Of a stretch of 64,000 nucleotides of DNA, positions 45,673-57,900 are shown piece by piece. Every line of letters begins with the position of its first letter. Position 1 is the first letter of the stretch. The position numbers and the translations under genes were made by a program. The stretch is from Endothia cerciana (Eukaryota; Ascomycota; Sordariomycetes; Diaporthales; Cryphonectriaceae). The notes under the pieces were generated by a model that did not search any database, had not been told where the DNA came from, and saw nothing but the letters and a program-made list of their open reading frames with translations. The stretch spans positions 620,001 to 684,000 of the forward strand of contig JALRMH010000004.1 in the NCBI GenBank assembly GCA_026119935.1. Reading direction: 5' to 3'.

Positions 45673-48035
45673 CTAAGCTGACCTTCTGCAGGGGGCCAAA
45701 CCTACCAACGCCCGCTGGCTCGCCTGAGGCAGTGCACCTCCCACATCTCCAGACGTCCCCTGAATTCCGTTCGACTCTGTTTCCGACGACCCCGGCCCCA
45801 CCGGGATCATTACCATACATGGTAGTTTTTTTGTACATGGTACTCTGTGCGAGCACGAGAAACGTTTCGTCGCCCGGCCCTTGACCTCCTCCGTAGCCAC
45901 CGTCGGGTCCCCGGCAGAGGCATCTAGGTGGAGGGCATGCGCGTCAGAGAGACCATCATGGGCACAGTATATCACTACCGTGTGTGGACATGGGGCAGTT
46001 CACCAAGCAAGCTCTCACCAGAGCCCACCCATGTACTGTGTGTGGTAGTAATAACCGCGGTCCCATCCAACACCTACAGGCTGGTCCTACACAGTAAGTG
46101 GTCCGCCCCCCCCCCCCCGGCTTGCCCCAGATGAGTTATTGCTACCTTTGAGGTTCTTCGATGGGCAAGCCGAACCTTGCTCTGCGATAACCGGCTCAGG
46201 AAAAACAAGGATCTTAATGCCCTTGGTATATATAATAACGGTGGCTCTACCATAGTAGCAGTGCTGACATCACTTCCCCACATCTTTGGACCCTTGGAGG
46301 GCATCGCCTGTTTTGTTGTACCATAATACTTGGCACCATCGCCTCCTCTCCGCCAGTATGCACACCGAAGTTGGCCCCTCACCGTCCGGACATCTCACCT
46401 GAGTGTTGCACAGCGCGCAGCAGAGCCCCGCCCCGCCGCATACATTCCAGGAAGCTCTAGAGCAGGTTCACCGATAGGCGCCTGGGACTCGATCCCAACA
46501 ACATGCGTGGCCGGTTGGGTGAACCCGTTACGCAACAGTCGGACTGCATCGCGGCCACCCGAGTCGTGCTCTATACCAGACCAGCCCGTCGGGCACAGAT
46601 ACTCACCGGCCGTGTCCAGGAAATGACTTTGTCTGCGGCTCAGTCGAGCCTCCTGGTAGTCACACTTGCTCCCGCCCGACTTTGATTGCCGATCTTCAAA
46701 GACCCAAGTAGCGGCAGTTGCTGCCAATTTTAATAAGTCCTTTCGGTACAGCATTAGCTCGAAAGCTTCTTGGTAGTGGCGAATGAGTCCCGCGCGCCTG
46801 GTCAGATCAACAACAACCATAACGCTTACCTACAAATAGAGTGGGCGTGCGAGCCTAAGCTCCTAGGGCCGCGAAGAGGCTGCCGGCGCCAAGGTCTGAT
46901 CAACAACAGCCGGTACATGAATTTAGCGTCGGGCATGACTTGGTCCCCGGAAATGCGAACCGTAAAGAGATCACAAGGGATTTTCCTGGGAGCAATTCCA
47001 ACCACTCCGAGCATCAGAGTCTCTCGACATCACGATGCCGCCGTGCTGCTACAAACGTGCAGCTTGTGTTGTGGAGCCCCCCTCGTTCTCCCGCAGGGGA
47101 AACAGTCGACTCTCAAACCTTCCGGAGCTGTCAAGGGACCCGGCAAACTCCACGGGATGCTCGAGATCAGAATGCCGACCCTGTTCGATGGTGCAACCAT
47201 CCGTCGGAAGCTGTGATGGGGCCCGGGTCCCGGGGCCGGAAGCATTATATCATGGAAAATTCGCTCTAGAGTACTATGTAAGGGACTCCCCCCTCCCCCC
47301 CCCCCAAAGGCGACCACTTCTGGCTATACTGTGCGCTTTCCGAGGTCATTTCGCAAGATCCCTCCTCTATGGTAGTCGAAGAGTCGTGCCGAGTGGCCCC
47401 GTCCTCCTGAGTCTGAGACATGGCACTTTCCATTGGCGCGCTTACCGGCGGAAACCGGCCAAGACCGGTTTTCAGGTCGACGACGTGGGATATCCTGAGA
47501 TGATTCTTCTGGAGGTTCGTGCAACCCACCGGCGCGCGCGCGCCTCTTGGACTCCCTCGGTTTCCGGTCCGGTCCTGGGCTATCGCGCTGGGCCCCCCCC
47601 CCTGAATTCCACACGGAAGCCCTGTCTCCTAAGGCCCATCACCCCTGTCAAGGGGAAAGACGGGTGGCAGCCCGCTACCTGTTGGGGATTGATGAAACAC
47701 GCGTTTCTCGTGTCCACCGTGATGGTGGTTTCGAGTCCTCGGTGTTAACCTGGATCGTCCTCGACGGTGGGAAAAGTCGCGGACGGATCGGGATGGTGCG
47801 ATTGCACCATGGTTTGGGCGCACGTCAACCTGCATCGACAGACGTGGGCAGCATCCTCAGCTCAGCTCCAGAAACGATGGACCGGCCCCTGCCGAGCTCG
47901 GCTGGCGGAGATGAAATATCGAGGACCCTTGGATCCGGGACGCGGTCTGCCTCCCGGAAAACCCTCTTCAGGAAGACGCTAGAGACCTCTGCTGGCCAGC
48001 GCCAAGGCCCAATATGGGGCACCAATGCCCAGCAA

Positions 48036-48074
48036 GACAAGGCAAGGCAAGGTAAGGCAAGGCAAGGCAAGGCC
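48036..48074. repeat. GGCAA pentamer repeat
   Basis: About seven units of AAGGC, with one A-to-T change, in non-coding DNA. Confidence 0.92.
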
Positions 48075-49497
48075 CGGCCCTCTCGCCGTGACAGCCTTCA
48101 TCCTCTGAACAATCTTGCATGCAGTACAGCACGACTCGTGCGGCCGCGCTGCCATCTCGACGCTGCCCAGCGCTCTGGCAGAGCCTCGACAGCATCACTC
48201 GGCCGAGGTCGACAGGCCCCGGCGGTGATATACCCACATAAACAATCTTGGCCATGCTGACCAATGCCCCGGATCCAACATCAGGCTTGCTCGCGGTTCC
48301 CAATCGGGGCCCTGCCGTATTGCACATTCCATCCTGGGACTGGCTCGCCGTTGTCTCCCGGCCTGAAGTGGAATTCGTGGGCTGCCGAGGTTCCATTTTG
48401 GGCCTGTCTCCGACTATATGTACCCAGCTCAGCCACGGGAAATTTCGCTCCCCTGGCGGCGGTCCCTCTTTCTCATCCGTCACCGACGACGGTACCAGAC
48501 AAACCTCCCGGCACGCCAGACCTGCCAGAAAACCCCCGTGTCCCGCGGACATCATCATCATGAGCGTGAATCCGCCGGCAGCAGAGCGAGGGGAGAGCCG
48601 CGTGACAAGTGCAAGGAACCGCACGAGGAGGGACCGCTGGCGCACTGTGTACAATGTCCATGCCGGTAAGGATCCTCCGCGCCCCCCGTCGATCCTCGCA
48701 CTGACGTTCTGCAGAGCCAATGCCGCCAAGCTCCCCGGCTAGCCCCCAGAGGGGACTAAATGGTTTCTATAAAAAGCTTTAACCTTCTTTGGCGTGGCAG
48801 CTTAGCGTCTTCCCTCCTCCGTCCTGTGGGCGCATCAAGGCCACCTGGCAGCAGTCTTGCGTTGTCCTTGCTGCAAGCCCTCGAGCCTAACACCCCTTTC
48901 GGCCCTAGGCTGATGGCGCTTGGTCAGAAATCTTTCGTGCGCCAAGCCCCCCCCCCCCCGGGCTGTCCCCCAGAATCCCTACAGGGCCGTCATTTTCGCA
49001 CGCAACGTTCCATATCCTCGTTGCCGTGCCCCCCCCCCCCCTCCCGCCTCTGTCCAGGTCAGGTCATGACGTCCAGCGGATGGTATAGCCACGCACGTCC
49101 GCTTCTTTTCGCTGCCCATGATTGGCATGATGAACCCGGGCTGAGATCGGGATCATTGTCTAGTGATTTTGTGCGTCCAGCGCGTTGACTGACCAACCAG
49201 GGGGCAGACCCGGTGTCTCGGGTAAGATGCTAGGACCGTCTCTATTGCTCGATTGCATTGTGTCGTCAGTGATCATCACCGCAAGCAACTTCTTCGCCCG
49301 TGCGAGGGCCCAAGGGCATGGTGACATGGACAGGATCTGTGTGTCGTGTGTGAGACTCCTGTCGCAATCGTGTGACTTGCCCGCATGGGGGCATGAAAGG
49401 CGAGCGGGCCCTGGCCGCGTGTGTTGTCAGTGTGATCTTCCACGCATCTGCCCATGTGAGGCCGGCTCTGCGGCGAGTCGGTCCATTCGCCTTCTTT

Positions 49498-49527
49498 TCT
49501 TCCTTCCTTCCTTCCTTCCTTCCTTTC
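49498..49527. repeat. (TTCC)n microsatellite
   Basis: About six to seven TTCC units inside a pyrimidine-rich stretch. Confidence 0.9.
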
Positions 49528-50730
49528 TTCTCTTTCTTTTCCCTTCTCTGTGTAGCTAGCTACCTCGACCTTTTGATGATCGCAGACCGCGTATGCCCGG
49601 TTGACCCTACTAGTACCTCTCCCACGGACGTGCTAGCGGGGCGATATTACCGCACGGTCTCCCTTGTTGTCTGTGCAATGGTGCCATCAGTCGATGTTTT
49701 GAGCCTATGAACCGTTAGTTTGGGAGCTGTTCTAGCTAGTGCGTTTGCCCGTCCTCCAGCTCGCCCCTGACAACCTGCATTCACCACGTCCTCGTCATGG
49801 TCGACCGAAAAAATAAAAAATAAAAAACAACCGGCCCCAGCAGGCGATGATGAAAGCCAACGCCTCTTGTGGTCAGAACAGCATCGCCACCGTCAGCCCC
49901 GACTGTAACAAGCCAGCCATGTAAGATCCGACACGACTTCCGAGCCGCCTGGACGACGAAGCGCTACCTAAGTAACGGGATCACGAGATGCCCCCGGGAG
50001 GAGACATGGCAATAAAAAAAAGCCTCACCTCCTGCGGGCGGGCCCTGACGACCGTTGTCGGACCGGCCAAGCCCCAAAGGGAACCAGTGCTGTGTCGCAT
50101 GGGGACATGTTGCATGCCAGATATCCATCATGCCAGGCGGTGAGTCATCCTTTGCAGCTGGCTGGGCTTGCTCTGTACGCTGCAGATGGGAATGGCCCAC
50201 TGCACCGCGCTGCACCATGCACGCCACCGTCGCCGGTCGGGCCTGTCGGGGAACCTCAGGCCCGGGAGGGTAACAGAAGGGCCGACCGACCCTTTCGCTA
50301 CCTCACGTCAGGTGCATGCCGGGGCGAGGCGGGGGGAAGTGGGAAGCGGGAAACACGGCAGCAAGGTAGAAGATGACAGAAAAGATATGAGGGGCCCCAA
50401 CGACCGCATGCTACGCTCATGGCAGGTAGAGCCGCATGTCTCAGAGCGGCAGACGGTTGCGTCTGTCCCGACTATTGGCTGCACGGCACGGACGGACTGG
50501 CTTCTCGCCGACGCTGGGGGGGGAGGGGCCTTCGACGCCGTTTGTTCGAACGGCCCTGCCCGCGATCATCATGATGATCATCATCGAGGTATGAACAGTC
50601 ATCACAATCCCTGAGAGGGAGCCAGCCAAGCCGTATGACTGAGGTTCATGAGATATTCCGCCTCAATGCTGCCGCTGCCGAAGCTTCCTGGGCGCATCAT
50701 GCACTATGCGCACACCCGCCCGCGCACGCA

Positions 50731-50731
<1 letters not shown>

Positions 50732-50761
<30 letters not shown>
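50732..50761. repeat. (CA)n microsatellite
   Basis: Fifteen CA units in non-coding DNA. Confidence 0.93.
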
Positions 50762-50763
<2 letters not shown>

Positions 50764-53227
50764 CCAAATTAGTGACCTGATGTCAACCACATGACGAAAT
50801 TCGCTGCACGTATGCCGACCAGCTCGACAGAAGATGGTCGAACCAGGTTTGATGAGCAAATTAGCTAGGCGAGATTGAGCCTAGCCCCTGCTGCTAAATA
50901 TAGACGTGTGCCAATACTAAGGCGTATCCCGGATCCCATTGGCCGGCCGTTTGCTGGTTCTGCCCGGCCTGGAATGCGACGTCGAGGAAAAAAAATGCGA
51001 GGTGGGAGAGTGTGGTGGCCGTGAGCCACATGACGAGCACAGTCTTCCTCCTGCCCACCTACCTGCCCGACCTACGCCACCCCGTCGATGAGCTCTCTCA
51101 TGATCCTGGAGATATGGGGGGGGGGGGGCGCGAACAGGAGGCGATAGGGGCAGACCCAGATGGTGAACCGGCTCACGACAGAAAAAAAAAAAAAAAAAAG
51201 GTAACTTCTGCCTCCCCCCTGTGTGTCTCTCTGCACCGTTTCTTCTCTCTCTCACTCTCCCTGTCTCTATCTGGGGCCCGCGCCATTGGAGAGGCGGGAA
51301 CATGCTGTGCTCCCCCAACCACACGCCCGCGCAGGGAACTATCGCAAACGACGGGCAGCCCTCGTCCCACGCGAGGGGAGGGTGGTGCACGCACGTCCGA
51401 ATTTGGCTTCCAGGGCGACAGACAACGTATCCAGGAACCCGAAGGGCCACCGCGGCCTTTCCAATCCTGGAGGGGGGGCAAAGGGAAGCTAGCCAGGCTG
51501 CGTTTGGCTTCGTGGGGTCACGCGGTCGGCACCGGATGTCTCGCCTGCATGTCCTCACTAGTGATGCCTGCGTGTCTCTGGCCCAGCTGCAGGCGGGCTT
51601 GGTTTTTCCTTCTCGCTGGTGAACAACGAGAGAGAGAGAGAGAGAGGGACAGCAGAGAGGGGGCGGCCCGGGAGACCGACCGGCCGGTTTGTCTGATCTG
51701 CGGTGTCGGTTTGGCTTCTTCATGTGCCGGAGCAGAGGGGAGGGAAGCTCGCCGGCCGCAACAAGGGACGGCTTGGGGGCGGATTTACCGCCTTTCCCCC
51801 CCTTTTCTGCAGCATCGACTGCCCGTCCCTTGGGCCGTCAGGGTCCCCGACGCCTGCATATGGGGACATGTCCTCGCCGACCAGGCCAAGCTCAAGGCCG
51901 GCACGTGGCCATTCGTTATCTGCTACCCAGCTTGGGGTGACACGGGGCCAGGGCGCGTCGACCGAGACGGGCCGCACCTCCTGCGTTCTCGTGGTGCGTG
52001 TCCAGATCACACAGGTGCTGGAGACCACTCGTTGGGGGGACATGGGCGTCCCGTCTCGAGCGCCGGCCGCCTCCTTTCCTCCCCCCCCAGCCATCCATCC
52101 CAGGACGGGTAGCTGCTGCGGGTGCCCGTGTCTGTCTCTTACTACCATTCTTCCTGCAAGTGCAGGAGGTCGGAGCTGATAAGATGGAAACCATCCGGTG
52201 TGTGTTCCCGCCGGCCGGTGGCCTTGTTTTGAGACCGGCTATTGCTTTTGGGGGCAGGTATTCGGGTTCCCTTTGAGGACTTCCGGCTGCACGACAGGGC
52301 CCGGCAGTTCTTTTTTTTTTCTTTTTCGGAGTTTCGGGCGAGGAGTTCCTTTTTCTTGTCTTTCTTTTCCTTGTTCTCCAGCCTCGCAGACTCCGGCACG
52401 TTGGGTGTCCCGCTGCAGCAGAGAACTTGGCTTTGGCGGCTGTGGCGTCTCCTGCTGGAACGGAACCTCACCAAGTGTGAAAAGAGGGGGGGGGGGGTTG
52501 GTTTCTATGGCCTTCTTCCTTTCGTCGTAAGTGACCTGGGCGCCTGCTAACTGGGCCCGAACGCCTGCATACGCCCCCGTCAGTTGGCAGCCCGGGCAGC
52601 CAGCCCTCAGTTGAGGGCAGTATCACACAGCAGCCAGTGAGCAGGTGGCCTTGTATGGCTCAGCCCTGCAAGGCTGACAGGTAGCCAGTCCGCGGTCCAA
52701 TCTCCCTCTCCCACCACCCCCCCCTCCCTCCCACACCCCCTTCGGCCCCCCCTCCCCTGTGCCCCCCCCGGTCAGCGCCTGATCCACCCCGACTCCATCT
52801 TCCAATTCGGGAGGCCATTTGGGAGTAGTGGCTGAGCTGATTGACGACCACGTCATGTCATGCGCGTGCCGGCCCTTCGCGCCCTTGCTACTGGCCGGAG
52901 AGCCGTCCACCGAACCGCCCCCCTTCGTCCCCGGTGAGCCAGCCACTTAACTTGGCTCCTCTCGTTCTTTGCAACGGGGAATCATAAAGGGGAGATAAGC
53001 TTTTGGGGTAACAGGGGAGAAGAAGGGGGGGGGGAGGGGGAAAGGTTCGGTCGGCGATCCTTGGCACGCTGTCCTCGTTCCTGCTTCAAACTCCCGAGGG
53101 GGGGTCTTTTTCCTCCGACTGGTTGGGTACAAGCCGCCAGCGTAAGCCGGGATGGGAGAGATGGGGGGAGGGGAGGAAGAGCAAGTGGAACGAAGGATCT
53201 GACGTGCAACTTTGTTTTGCTGTCATG

Positions 53228-53260
53228 ACATGGCATGGCATGGCATGGCATGGCATGGCA
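53228..53260. repeat. CATGG pentamer repeat
   Basis: Six to seven units of CATGG in non-coding DNA. Each unit contains a CATG palindrome. Confidence 0.93.
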
Positions 53261-53441
53261 GGGGCGCCACGCCTCGTGTCGTCGTTACCATTGGGGGCCG
53301 ACCCGAGGAGGTCTGAGGAGCGTGGAGGCCTCGGCGCCGGGGTGTGGATGTATGGCCTGGTGGACTGGATGTGCTATTTTTGGACTGCTGGATTGGACCA
53401 GATCTTCAGACACGATGGTGTGCTGGCAGAGATAAGGTAGG

Positions 53442-53442
<1 letters not shown>

Positions 53443-53520
<78 letters not shown>
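53443..53520. repeat. (GTCT)n microsatellite
   Basis: About nineteen tetranucleotide units with one internal C-to-T interruption. It is the longest tetranucleotide array in the window. Translated frames through it (Cys-Leu-Ser-Val) are artefacts of the repeat. Confidence 0.95.
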
Positions 53521-54991
53521 CACGCCTTTCTAGCGGCATGGGTGGTTGGTGCATTGGCCTCAGACCACGGGAAGGAAACGTATGGGCGGGCGGCCCTCAT
53601 CCCATTGGGACAAATGTAATCCCCCCCCCCCCGGGCGCCGCTGCTTAATTTTTTTTCTTTTTTTCTTCTTCTTTTGGTCGTCAGGGGACTCTGGTTCAGC
53701 GCGGTGGCTTGCGCCTGGATGGACATTGTTAAGGGGAGGGGGAGGGGTGTGGGCTCTCCTTCGAGCCCCGCGAGGTCCCTGCGGGAATGGGGCCATCGGG
53801 TTACCTGCCGGGGCGGTAGCCCTCTGCTTTACTGGGTGGGTTGGGAAGGAGGTAGGCCCGCGTGGTGCTTCGGCGGCGCCACCGGTGCTGCTTCGTCACT
53901 GGAGGAGCCAGCGCCAACAAGACCGAGTTGAGGGTATCGATCACCAATGGGCATGCCCGTCGGTCACGAAGAGGCCCCGGGGGCCCTCGACGAGATCCCG
54001 GGTTGGGAAGGGGCCGCCTGCTGCCGCCGGGTGGGCTGCCTGGCCTGGCCGCCGGCTCAAGGCGACCTCAAGGAAGTGCCCGCGGAGCTGCGGCGCACTG
54101 AGGGGGGAGGGGTGACGAGTGATGGGCAGTCTTGACATACAAGCTTCTTCAGGAAGATGTGGTTTGGATTGGCAACACTCGACACTGTGGTATTCCCCCA
54201 AATATATGTATATATGCGTCTCAGCCTGCGAAGCACCTCGTAAGCCTCAGATGTCAATGTCTGGCAGATATCCGGATGCGCAGCACAAAGACCAGATCTA
54301 TTCACGAGTGCACCTAGTCAGACTTTCCGATGGTGATGTCCAGTAAATGACACGAGGTGGTAAGACACAAATTCATTCTTATATCCGACCCGGGGTATAT
54401 ATTCTCATTTGCTCCCTACAAGACGACCCGGATAAGAATGCATAGCCGCTTCAACGCAGGACACATTCGACCGCCATGCGATCCGCGGGAGTCCGATTCT
54501 TATGCTTCATGCTGCGTGTAGGTGCAGACGCTCCTGTTCCGAGGAAGGGGAGGGGGGAAGGAAACCCATATCGATCTTGCCGGACGGGGGCTCTCGACCA
54601 TCCGTCACACCCGCCCAGTGCCCCCAAAGGACACCAAAACCTTGTGTGTCCCTGTTTTGCCATGCCCAGCCATGACCCTTCTAAGACCTGCCCTTTGCCC
54701 CACGTCTAAACCATTTCAAAAACCCGCTCCCGGTCCGTTCCCTAGCAACCACGCCGAGTCGTCCCGAAGAAAGCCTGATGCATCATCACAAGACACGAAC
54801 GAGATCCATCCTCCAACACCTCGCGATGCTGTGTCACAGAACTCCACGTAGATCCACGAACACCGGCCATAATTGACATGCAAAAAAAAAAAAAAAAAGG
54901 AACACCAAACCGATTTACAGACAGGATAAAGAGAAGCGGGCCCGCCGGCCGCCAAATGGACAGCGAAAGCCGAGGGGAAATCGAGCTGTCA

Positions 54992-57900
54992 CTACAGCCC
55001 GATGCTGACCTCCTGCGCAACCAGCCCGTAGATCCAATTCGCCTCCGTGGCACTGCTGCACTGGAAGCACCACTTCTTTACTGTGCCCGCTAGGTTTCCC
55101 GTCCTGGGCGCGACGCCAACGTTGTTCTCTTCATCACGCAGATCCTCCCACACATTCAGGATGATACCCCGTGCACCCAATCGTCCGAAGCATTTGGACC
55201 CAAGCACCACATCCAGTACGATAACCGGTTTGTTCTTTTCGGGGTCGCTATCGCCGAATGGGAACGTCTTCTTGGGCATCTTGGTCACAACTACGCGTTT
55301 CTCCATTCCGTGCCGGATGCGTAGTTCCTGCCTCATGCCCGGCGGTGGACGCGTGATTTGGAGGATGCAATTGCCGTGGTCTTCCCACTTCGTTGGTGTG
55401 ACAAGCAGGTGGCAACGAATCTTAAGGTTGTCGCTGCCGAGAACGACAGTGTGGCCGCTGGCTTCTGTCAGAGACACCGATGGCGATCGCGGTGGTGTCA
55501 CATTGCCAGAGGAGGATGAGCCACTAGTGTATAGCGACGCTGTAGCCGTTGTGGGGCGGCTCATGCTGCGCCGATCGATAGAGGACTTATCGATGTTGAA
55601 CGATGGGCTGCTGCCACCCGTCAGACGCTTGAAGAGCGAGGGCGCAGATGAGCTGGATGAGGTGCCCTGAGACTGGGACGCAGACTGCGACGGGGCGCGA
55701 GTCGAAGCCCGGTAGCTGTTCTTCCTACCAAACCAACTACGGCGATGGCTGCTACTCGACTGGGCGTCAGGGTCTTGAGAGGTCGTATCCGGTTGTCCGA
55801 ATGAACGGAATCTAGCTTCTTCCTCCAGAGCTCTGTACTTAGCATTGTTGAGGCGAGCCTTGTGGACAGCCATATACAGTGCGGACCCCTCTTTGGCTGA
55901 TGTTGCCCGGAGGCGGAAAATCTTGCCATCAATATTGGCCAGCTTGCAGTATGGCCTGACCGGTGAGCGAACCTCGAGGTCAATAACCGTGCTCTGCCGG
56001 ATCATGACAATGGGCGTAAGCTCGAGAGCGATCAGCGGTTGCATGCGGGACAAGTCTGCGTCACCGCCGAACTCAGAAGATCCAGATGAATTCAAAGCCC
56101 CAGTGCCCGAGATAGGGTGCATGGACAGCGGGTATGCCTCGACCAGGCCGGGAGTGACAACAATAGAGCATGCTTCATGCCAGGCGTCTCCCCATTGTCC
56201 CTTCTTGTTGGACCAGTACGATATTGAGGCGATCGTCTTGATGGTGTACTCTGGGTCCTTTGCGCCTCCAGGACCAAGCCGACCATAGAGACCAACCTGA
56301 GAGGCTGAATGAGACGGTGTGATGCTGTTATCAGACACAACGGACTCCACAGCTGACACGTTCGAGGTCTGCTTAATGCTGATAGCAGGCTGTGTGTCGG
56401 GAACATCAGCCTCGTCAAGCTCATCACTAGACGAATCGACGTCGGAAGCAGAGTCGCTGTCAGACTCTGATGAATCAGACGAGACGTCCGAAGGGCGATA
56501 CTCATGCTTCAGCGGCGAGGAACCACGGCGTCTTATGCGAGCTGCAGGGGCCAGCTCAACTGGGAGACTGAGAGGCGCTGGCTTGCTCGAGGACAAAGTG
56601 CGGTGTACAGGGGGCGGAGGTGCACCGTCCTCGCGAAATGGCTTGCTGTTTGGAGGCGACTTCGTGAGCTTCTTGGGGTCGGGTCGCATAGCCTCACGGA
56701 GCGGCGTAGATTCAGGCTTGGCGGGCAGCACAGGAAGGAGATGAGGCTTGCTCTTCCTCTCGTAGGACTTTTGGGTTGGTGTCCGCTCTGGTGACGGGCT
56801 CTGCCCAGAAGCAAACGTAGCTGTTGGTGGAGTGGTTGGAGTAGACGGTGTACTTGAATGCCGCACATGGTAACGACTCGATGTGCTGGGTTTGGGTTGC
56901 TCCTCCGCTATGCTCACCGGCCTTGACGGGGCTTGGTCCGAGGGTTTCTTATGGAGGTTTGTGGGTCCAGTCCGCTCGCCTAGGGGCACATCGACTTCTT
57001 GACGGGGTGAAGGCGCAGCAGGACTTTCCTTCATGGTGTTGTGGGTCGTCGGTGGCGGCACCGGTGTTGTTCCGAGCATGTCTAGCCAGTCCAGAACTTG
57101 CTCATCGAGATCGGTCGACAGCGTCAACAACTCGTACCATTCTCTGCCATTGTGCCTGCCACGGATCATGAGAACGAGGACACCGGGATAATCGCCCCTG
57201 CGGGCGGAGATTGCTGTCTTTGGGATGGGAGGGAACATGAGACAGAATCGAGAATGCCCAGTGTCTCGAATAAGAACATCGCCTTTGTCCATGGGGTCCT
57301 TTGGCCTGTCCCGGTAGATGAGCTCGACTTGACACTCAAGCCTCTGGCCATTTGAATGGCAGAGATCCATGGAGAAGAAGTCTTTAGCGTTTACCTGCCG
57401 GCCCGGATCGATAAGCACCCCTTCCATGGGCTTCAGGGTCCGCAGATCGGAGCATCGGCTGGTGTCTGTGTTGCTGGCGTCCTCATCCGTCTTGCGAGCA
57501 ATCTCTTCACGGTGCCGTCTCCGAGCCTTGTCCTGAAGATTCGTGAAGTCGCCGATCACCATCTCAAGTTCTGGATGTTTGATACCAATAGCGCGTGCGC
57601 CCTGCATTATGTGAGTCTACCAGCTTGCAATCATCATAGATCATTGGGGACGACTTACCCTCAGGAGCTTCAGGAGCCCCCTGATCCGTGCTAATGGTCG
57701 CGTCAAGAGGCGTTGGAGATCGACAGGCTGGCCCTCAGTGTCTACGATGTCCCCATCCGCATTGCGAGGCATTGCATTGACCAAGGAGTCCTCATCGTCT
57801 AGCCTTCCTGGAGCTGGCGCAAGGTTGACAACAATGCCCTCGAAGCCCAGCCGCCACACATCCAGATACTTGTCATACACCGGGTATGCCGTAAAAACCC

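Larger units (their letters stand above)
42714..54991. other. Gene desert, 12.3 kb, rich in simple repeats
   Basis: No gene can be supported. Many open frames exist on both strands because the DNA is GC-rich, but they overlap one another, are interrupted by homopolymer-derived runs of Gly, Pro, Lys or Phe, and show no domain. The first ~500 bases form the promoter of the Zn2Cys6 gene; the last part is 3' of the large gene at 54992-60769. The stretch contains at least twelve runs of nine or more G or C and eight or more microsatellites. A non-coding RNA or a small multi-exon secreted protein could be present and missed. Confidence 0.55.

Noticed and set aside
46395..46820. Minus-strand frame with HYQEAFELMLYRKDLLKL, which looks protein-like
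   Set aside because: Only about 60 residues look plausible, with no recognisable family, no matching exon nearby, and poor composition in the rest.
50917..51180. Minus-strand hydrophobic stretches (SRFTIWVCPYRLLFA, SHLAFFFLDVAFQA) that look membrane-protein-like
   Set aside because: They are in different frames, separated by a C homopolymer and a stop, with no start or clear splice sites. Possibly a relic, but too weak to call.
51012..52112. Open frame of 366 codons on the + strand in the gene desert
   Set aside because: It runs through poly-A/poly-Lys, CT repeats (Ser-Leu) and GA repeats (Arg-Glu), with no domain and several equally long frames overlapping it on the other strand. GC-rich DNA gives such frames by chance.
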